Positions 59,050 to 64,000 of a stretch of DNA of 64,000 nt are shown piece after piece (within the stretch, counting starts at the first letter, position 1; each line of letters starts with the position of its first letter). Location of the stretch: the NCBI GenBank assembly GCA_020744425.1, contig JAGMUV010000001.1, forward strand, positions 2,728,001 through 2,792,000, written 5' to 3'. A program made the position numbers and the translations under genes. The notes beneath the pieces were generated by a model. The model saw only the letters and a program-made list of their open reading frames with translations, was not told the origin of the DNA and did no database searches. Source of the stretch: Dactylonectria macrodidyma (taxonomy: Eukaryota; Ascomycota; Sordariomycetes; Hypocreales; Nectriaceae).

Positions 59050-61305
59050 TAATAGTATTATTCTTCTTTTAATTACTTTAAAAGTATAGTTAATAATTCT
59101 ATAATTATAATAAGCTAGCTGTCTATACTATAGCTCTATTTCCCTTTTTGTATGCTTTATTATAAAAACCTTCCTATTAGATCTTAAGTATTATTTTATA
59201 AAGCTCCTAACTGCTTAAAGAAAGAACTCTCTTTCTAAGATATTAAGAGTAATTATAATCTCATTCTTAGTATTAAAAATGTCATTTTGGATTATATAGC
59301 TGCTTAAGAAGTAAAGGTACTTACTAGAGAGTATATTTAAAGGGAATTCCGTAACTAGGACTGTCTTTTTAAGCATTATCATTTTCATTGCCCTTCCCTT
59401 ACTATATAATATTATAGCTATAGTTCTAATTATAAATAAGTAAACCGTCCTTCTACTTATTATTATTAAAATAAATTAATTAAGTTCAGTCTATTTATCT
59501 CCTTTAAATCACTTTTCATTATTAATAATATATATATTTATACTAGAATCCTATAGTTAGTAATCTTTATAATTAATTTAAGTTAATTTAGTTAATATAA
59601 AGTAATTAATAAAGATGCTTGATCTAGGCGTTAGTAATATTACTATAGCTTTATTATTTTTATTAGCTTTGTTATATAGCTCTGCTACTTTTATTACTAA
59701 AGCTCTGGCTATAGTTAGCTATAATAGCTTATTATTTATAACCTTAACTTTTTTAGCTTTTCTAGTTTTAATAAAATCCTTATAAATTCTCTTAATTGCG
59801 ATTTTACTATCTTTAGAAGTAGTGTATGAGAATACGTTGCCCTCATTTTATTTAGTCTTACTGTCTTCTTTTTTTAATAAAGTGTGTGCTTATCTAACTA
59901 TAGGCTTATCTTCTGGCTTATCTTTATCCACTTTCGTATTATTATTAGTTTTCTCTTTCTTCAGCTTTAGATAGTGCCTTAAGATATAACCCTTCTAATT
60001 ATAGTTATAGCATTTTATATTAGTTATATCTTTATCTTTAGACTCCTCATTTTAAATACTAAGTTATTATTTACTATTACTAGTAATAGTATTATTACTA
60101 TTAGACTTATTAAGCTGCTTTATTCTTTTAGCTTTATTAATAACGTTATTTTATAGCTTAATAAGGGTCTGATTAAATCCCTTTCTTTAAAGCCACCTGA
60201 TGTACATTACTTAGTCTTAAAAGACCTTTTTAATACTAATAATAAATAAGTTATATTCTAATCTCTCTAGAAGCTTACTATCTGCCTTATAATATTAACT
60301 AACTAATTAGTAAAAGCTATTAATATATTTAAAAGCCCCTTTTATATTCTTAAGCTTTAAAGTAATAATATTAGCTTAAATATCGCTCTAGCTTTAGTCA
60401 GTGCTTATACTATTATAATATTAGTATAGTATTATTAAGGCTTTAATTCCTATAATTACTATAATAATTATAATAAGGGCTAATAATCTTATTATATTTT
60501 AAAGTTTATAAAGTTTCCTTTTGCTTTAGACTATAAAAAGTATATTCTTATTCTATTTTACTTTTATAAAGCTATAAAAGACTTATTTCTTTTAAGTAAG
60601 CTACTAACTAATATCTTTAAGGTATGCTTTAGTAAGTATCCTAAGCTTAAACTGCTTAAGGTTTTAAATATAGCAGTATTCACTAGTTAAGAGGTGATTT
60701 CTTTCGTCTTCTGCCTTCTTAACTATATCTCTTATTATTACAGTTAGTGCTTATAGGGCGGCTCTAAATAGAGAGTTTAGAGAGCTAAGTTATAAGCCTA
60801 GTAGTAAGCCGGACTTCTTTACTATAAATAGGGACTACTAAGGCAAGCTGAATGCTTTAAAGCTAGGTCTTCTAAATAAGGGTTAATAAGAGGTCTAATA
60901 CCTTCTTTAAGGTATTATAATAATCAGATCTAGGTTATTATTAGCTTTATCTTTAGTCTTACTCTTACAAGTAGCCTTAATGTCTTTAGGGTTATTATAA
61001 GTCACTGCGTATATTACTTTTAGAGTTATAATATCTTCACCTCATGGGCTGCAGCTTTTTCTAGTCATACTGCCTGCAGCTACTTCCTCTTAGAAGTCTT
61101 CAACTACTGGGGGCAATAGTATAGTTAGTTTACCGTCATTCATAGTGATAGAGCATTATATGCCTATTTAATAGTTATAATAACCTTAATAGCGTATTCT
61201 TTATGCCTTTAGTTAGAGGACGGGTCTAATATATAGTTAGAAGTAATAATAGCTTTAAAATATGGGTATTTAGCTTCTTATTCTATAGAAACTGGGCTTA
61301 TAACT

Positions 61306-61562
61306 TATTGTAGGGATTACACACTTATTATATCACTCGTTATAATATGTTTAGTATAGGATATAAGAGTCTTTAGAAGCATACAGAATAGCTAGAGGAT
61401 GTAGGAGAGTTATCGCTCTTAAATACAGTGTGTGCCTTCCTAACGGTCTCTCTAGAGACCTCATTCCTTTAGTCAGTCGGTTACTAGGGCCGGCTTGTTA
61501 GGAACGCGACGTCTTGTATCGCGACATGCATTACATTCCGTTGTGAGTTCCTAGTAGTAACA
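61306..61562 (-). repeat. 5' LTR of Copia-B (right in the window)
   Basis: This 257-bp LTR has inverted TATT/AACA ends and is followed by the GCATT target duplication. It is the better preserved LTR. Confidence 0.87.
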
Positions 61563-61868
61563 GCATTCTTTAAGAATATATTAAAAATACTTATTTTATA
61601 TAAATCTCTAACTATTTTTATAAACTATATTTATAATAAGAAAAGTATAGAAGAATACTAAATATCTTAATTAAACCTTTTACTTTTAAGTAAGATAATT
61701 TCTTTTATTATATTAATATATTTAGTATATAGTATTTTTATATCTTATAGCTAGTAATTAGTACTATTTTTAAAGCTATTTATAATAACTATAAATATAT
61801 AGGATTTTATTATATAATAGCTAATTTTAACTATTTATACTTTTACTATATAATAAAGACTATATATA

Positions 61869-62294
61869 ACGTATATAATAAGCGAGCGGCGCAAATAAGC
61901 AAGCAGCGCACATATACTATACACTTAAAACTCTAAACTTAAATTTTTTTAAAACAGCCTATATAGTTCTAGGATTTTTAAAGATTTAATTTTAAATCTT
62001 TAACTAAATAGTTAATAAGCTAGTATTTTTTTTTAGACTTTTAAAAAAATTATTAAGCTAGTTATAAGTAAAAATAGTAAAAAAAATAGTGCGAATTTTA
62101 TACTACTAGTGTAATAAGTATCTATAGCTTTAAAAAAATATAAAAAATAATATATATTATAAATAAGCTAAGTTTAGAATTTTAACTATTTTAGGCTTAG
62201 TTTGAAATTTTAAGAATTATTTTAAAATCGTGATTTAAGGTGAAAATCTTACTGCGCTACTTGCTTGTCTGCGCCGCTTGCTTATTATATATGT
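61869..62294. mobile_element. MITE copy G, 426 bp
   Basis: A TA-flanked element very close to copy C in ends (cores GCGGCGC and GCAGCGC) and interior, with a few extra RIP-type changes. It is inserted in Gypsy-3 just upstream of the integrase core. Confidence 0.87.
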
Positions 62295-63610
62295 TAAATA
62301 TATTATATTTTACTTAATTTATAAAAAGAACTTAATTAATTAAAGGCTAGTTCTAAAAGAGCTATAGTTAGTATAGGCTAAATTATATCCTTTGTATATA
62401 ATCTTCTTAGACTTTATTATTAATCTATTAGAAATAACCTTTAAAAGGATAATATAGATAGTTCTAAGTTTTAATAAATTAGACTAACTTTACTTTATTA
62501 ATTATATCTTTAATAAAAAGATATTATTATTAGTAGGATATTTATTCTATTTAATAGAAAACTGGGTAGTAGTATTAGTAAGAATATTAATTTATAATAA
62601 TTAGGAAATCCTAGTGTGTATTCTTAATAATAGAGACCTTAAGTTTATATTTAGTATATAGAAGTCTATTTTTACTCTTTTTAAGATTAAATATCTTATT
62701 TCTATAGTATATTACTTATAGACTAATAGAACTATAAAAAGAAGAAATTAAATAGTAAAAGCTAATATGTGATTTTATATAGTAAAAAGCCTAAATATAC
62801 TATAGTTAATAATACTCTTAGTAATATAATTTAACTTTAATAATAGCTTATTTTAAAGTATTAAGCAGTTTTTAAATAAATTAATATATAGATTTAAACT
62901 AAAGATAATAGTCGATTTTATCCTTTTAATATATGCTTTTAGTATCTAAATAAATAAAGAGGCTATTAATACATTCTGAAAAATCTATTATTATAAAGCC
63001 TAGCTCCTTATTAATACTATAATAATAATAATAAGGATTAAGTATAAATAGCACTATATATAGGTTAGAACTAATAAAGAGAATATAGTTTACTTATAGC
63101 TTTATAAAGAATATTACTTATTAAGAAAGCTAAAGAAGAAATAGTCTTTAGTTAGAACCAGACCTTATTATATAATATATAAAATTTATAAATAGGCATT
63201 TAAACTTAACTTCTTACCTTATTAGTATATTTACTTAATTATTTTAATCTTCTAATTATAGAAACTAGAGTAAGAGGAAGACCTATTTAAAAGGCTATAA
63301 TCACTGCTCCTACTAATAGCTATTAATAGATTTAAAGTCATAGACTACTAAAAAATTAAAAGAATTATCTAATAATACTATAAATAGTATAAAGGATAAT
63401 TAAAGCGATAATTTCTTCTATAATAGAAAGGGTATTTAATAAAAGATAATAATTAGTTAAATAAAGCTAATATATTAGAAAATGCTTTTAAATTAGTCTA
63501 GGAATACTTTAAGAAAAATCTTACTAATTAAATAAACCTCTTTAAGAAGAAGAAGATTTTACTTCTTAAAGAGCTAAAGTTAATCCTTAAAGAGTTAAAA
63601 GCGCTTTAAT

Positions 63611-64000
63611 TTTAAAAACTATAATAGTATATTAATGCTTATTAGATAAAAGAATAAGTAGAAGTACTAATAGATATTAAAGCTATACTTTCTAAGGCTA
63701 AATATTATATAAAGAACTAATAGAACTAATAATTAAATTATAATTATTAGAAAACTAGTAATATATACTTTATCTATTAGATATAGTAAATTTAATAAAT
63801 AAAGAGATATTAATAGTAATTATATAAGTAATAAATAATAAAGTAATAATAATAGCTATTATATAAATATTAAAAGCTAAAAATAATATTAATAGTTATT
63901 ATATAAATATTAAAAGTTAAAAATAGTATTAATAGCTATTATATAAATATTAAATACTAAAACACTAGTTACTAGTTAGTACTAATTAATAACTAATGCT
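63611..64000. other. AT-rich tail with short tandem-like repeats
   Basis: Downstream of the Gypsy-3 chromodomain relic. Near 63840-63960 a unit of about 55 bp containing ATTAATAGYTATTATATAAATATTAAA recurs about three times. No gene is seen. Confidence 0.45.

Larger units (their letters stand above)
54244..61562 (-). mobile_element. Copia-B: complete Ty1/Copia retrotransposon carrying a pogo transposon
   Basis: LTRs of 257 bp lie at 54244-54500 and 61306-61562, with inverted ends TATT (for TGTT) and AACA. A perfect 5-bp target duplication GCATT occurs at 54239-54243 and 61563-61567. Pol reads on the minus strand: a zinc-knuckle relic near 60000, and reverse transcriptase around 55.6-55.95 kb with DVITAYLN-like and ELEEEIF-like runs. 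RIP stops are moderate and the right LTR is less mutated than the left. Without the inserted pogo element it is about 5.5 kb. It is inserted in Gypsy-3. Confidence 0.87.
52748..63610 (+). mobile_element. Gypsy-3: decayed chromodomain Ty3/Gypsy relic, split by later insertions
   Basis: Forward-frame relics read across several insertions. An RNase H piece with ITNYIVIKSII lies before MITE F (near 53515-53550). The RNase H tail continues at 53977-54243 (IINYFFTFNL...). An integrase core after MITE G has NNRDLKFIF and a degraded TDG..ER..N equivalent near 62620-62740, then NFNNS and FKLK motifs. A chromodomain relic ends near 63550. Copia-B (54244-61562) and MITEs F and G interrupt it. No LTRs were found, and the reverse transcriptase end near 52750-53400 is too mutated to place well. 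It has no coding capacity. Confidence 0.65.

Noticed and set aside
63840..63960. Short repeats near the right edge considered as a CRISPR-like or satellite array
   Set aside because: Only about three imperfect AT-rich units without unique spacers; best seen as local duplication in decayed transposon DNA.

Overview
The window looks like nuclear DNA of a filamentous ascomycete (Pezizomycotina). Its genes have short introns (54-97 nt, one of 231 nt) with GT..AG ends. The gene families are typical of that group, and it has two sharply different base compositions: a gene island of normal GC at about 28.9-46.2 kb, set between AT-rich blocks at 1-28.9 kb and 46.2-64 kb. In the AT-rich blocks, repeat copies differ mainly by C-to-T and G-to-A changes, and transposon frames are broken by TAA/TAG where Gln, Trp or Arg codons are expected. 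This is the mark of repeat-induced point mutation (RIP). No tRNA, rRNA or CRISPR array was seen.

Left block. Most of 2.8-28.6 kb resolves into one nested set of retrotransposons. An old, inverted Ty3/Gypsy element (here Gypsy-0) is split by a solo Copia LTR, a 424-bp MITE, a full Copia element (Copia-A) and a full Gypsy element of its own family (Gypsy-1). Gypsy-1 is itself split by a second Gypsy (Gypsy-2), and Gypsy-2 carries another MITE. Target-site duplications and the continuity of the older element across each insertion support this order.

Gene island. From left to right: an MFS drug:H+ antiporter-type transporter (-), a PfkB ribokinase (+), an intracellular subtilisin-like S8 protease with a DUF7580-like region (-), a zinc-finger/ankyrin-repeat protein (+), a 296-residue protein with features that recall fungal gasdermins (-), and a URC4/urg3-type (DUF1688) uracil-catabolism protein (-). 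A small tandem-repeat protein gene at the right edge runs in frame into RIP-mutated DNA. The protease, the ankyrin protein and the possible gasdermin are adjacent. In Podospora a subtilisin-like protease (HET-Q2) cleaves and activates a gasdermin (HET-Q1), so this trio is the best candidate for a cell-death or allorecognition locus. That link is inference.

Right block. It holds a little-mutated LTR, two inverted 280-bp repeat arms with very different RIP damage, five MITEs, a decayed chromodomain Gypsy relic (Gypsy-3), a Copia element with a perfect target duplication (Copia-B), and inside that a 1.86-kb pogo/Fot1-type DNA transposon. The pogo element shares its terminal inverted repeats with the MITEs and could have mobilised them.
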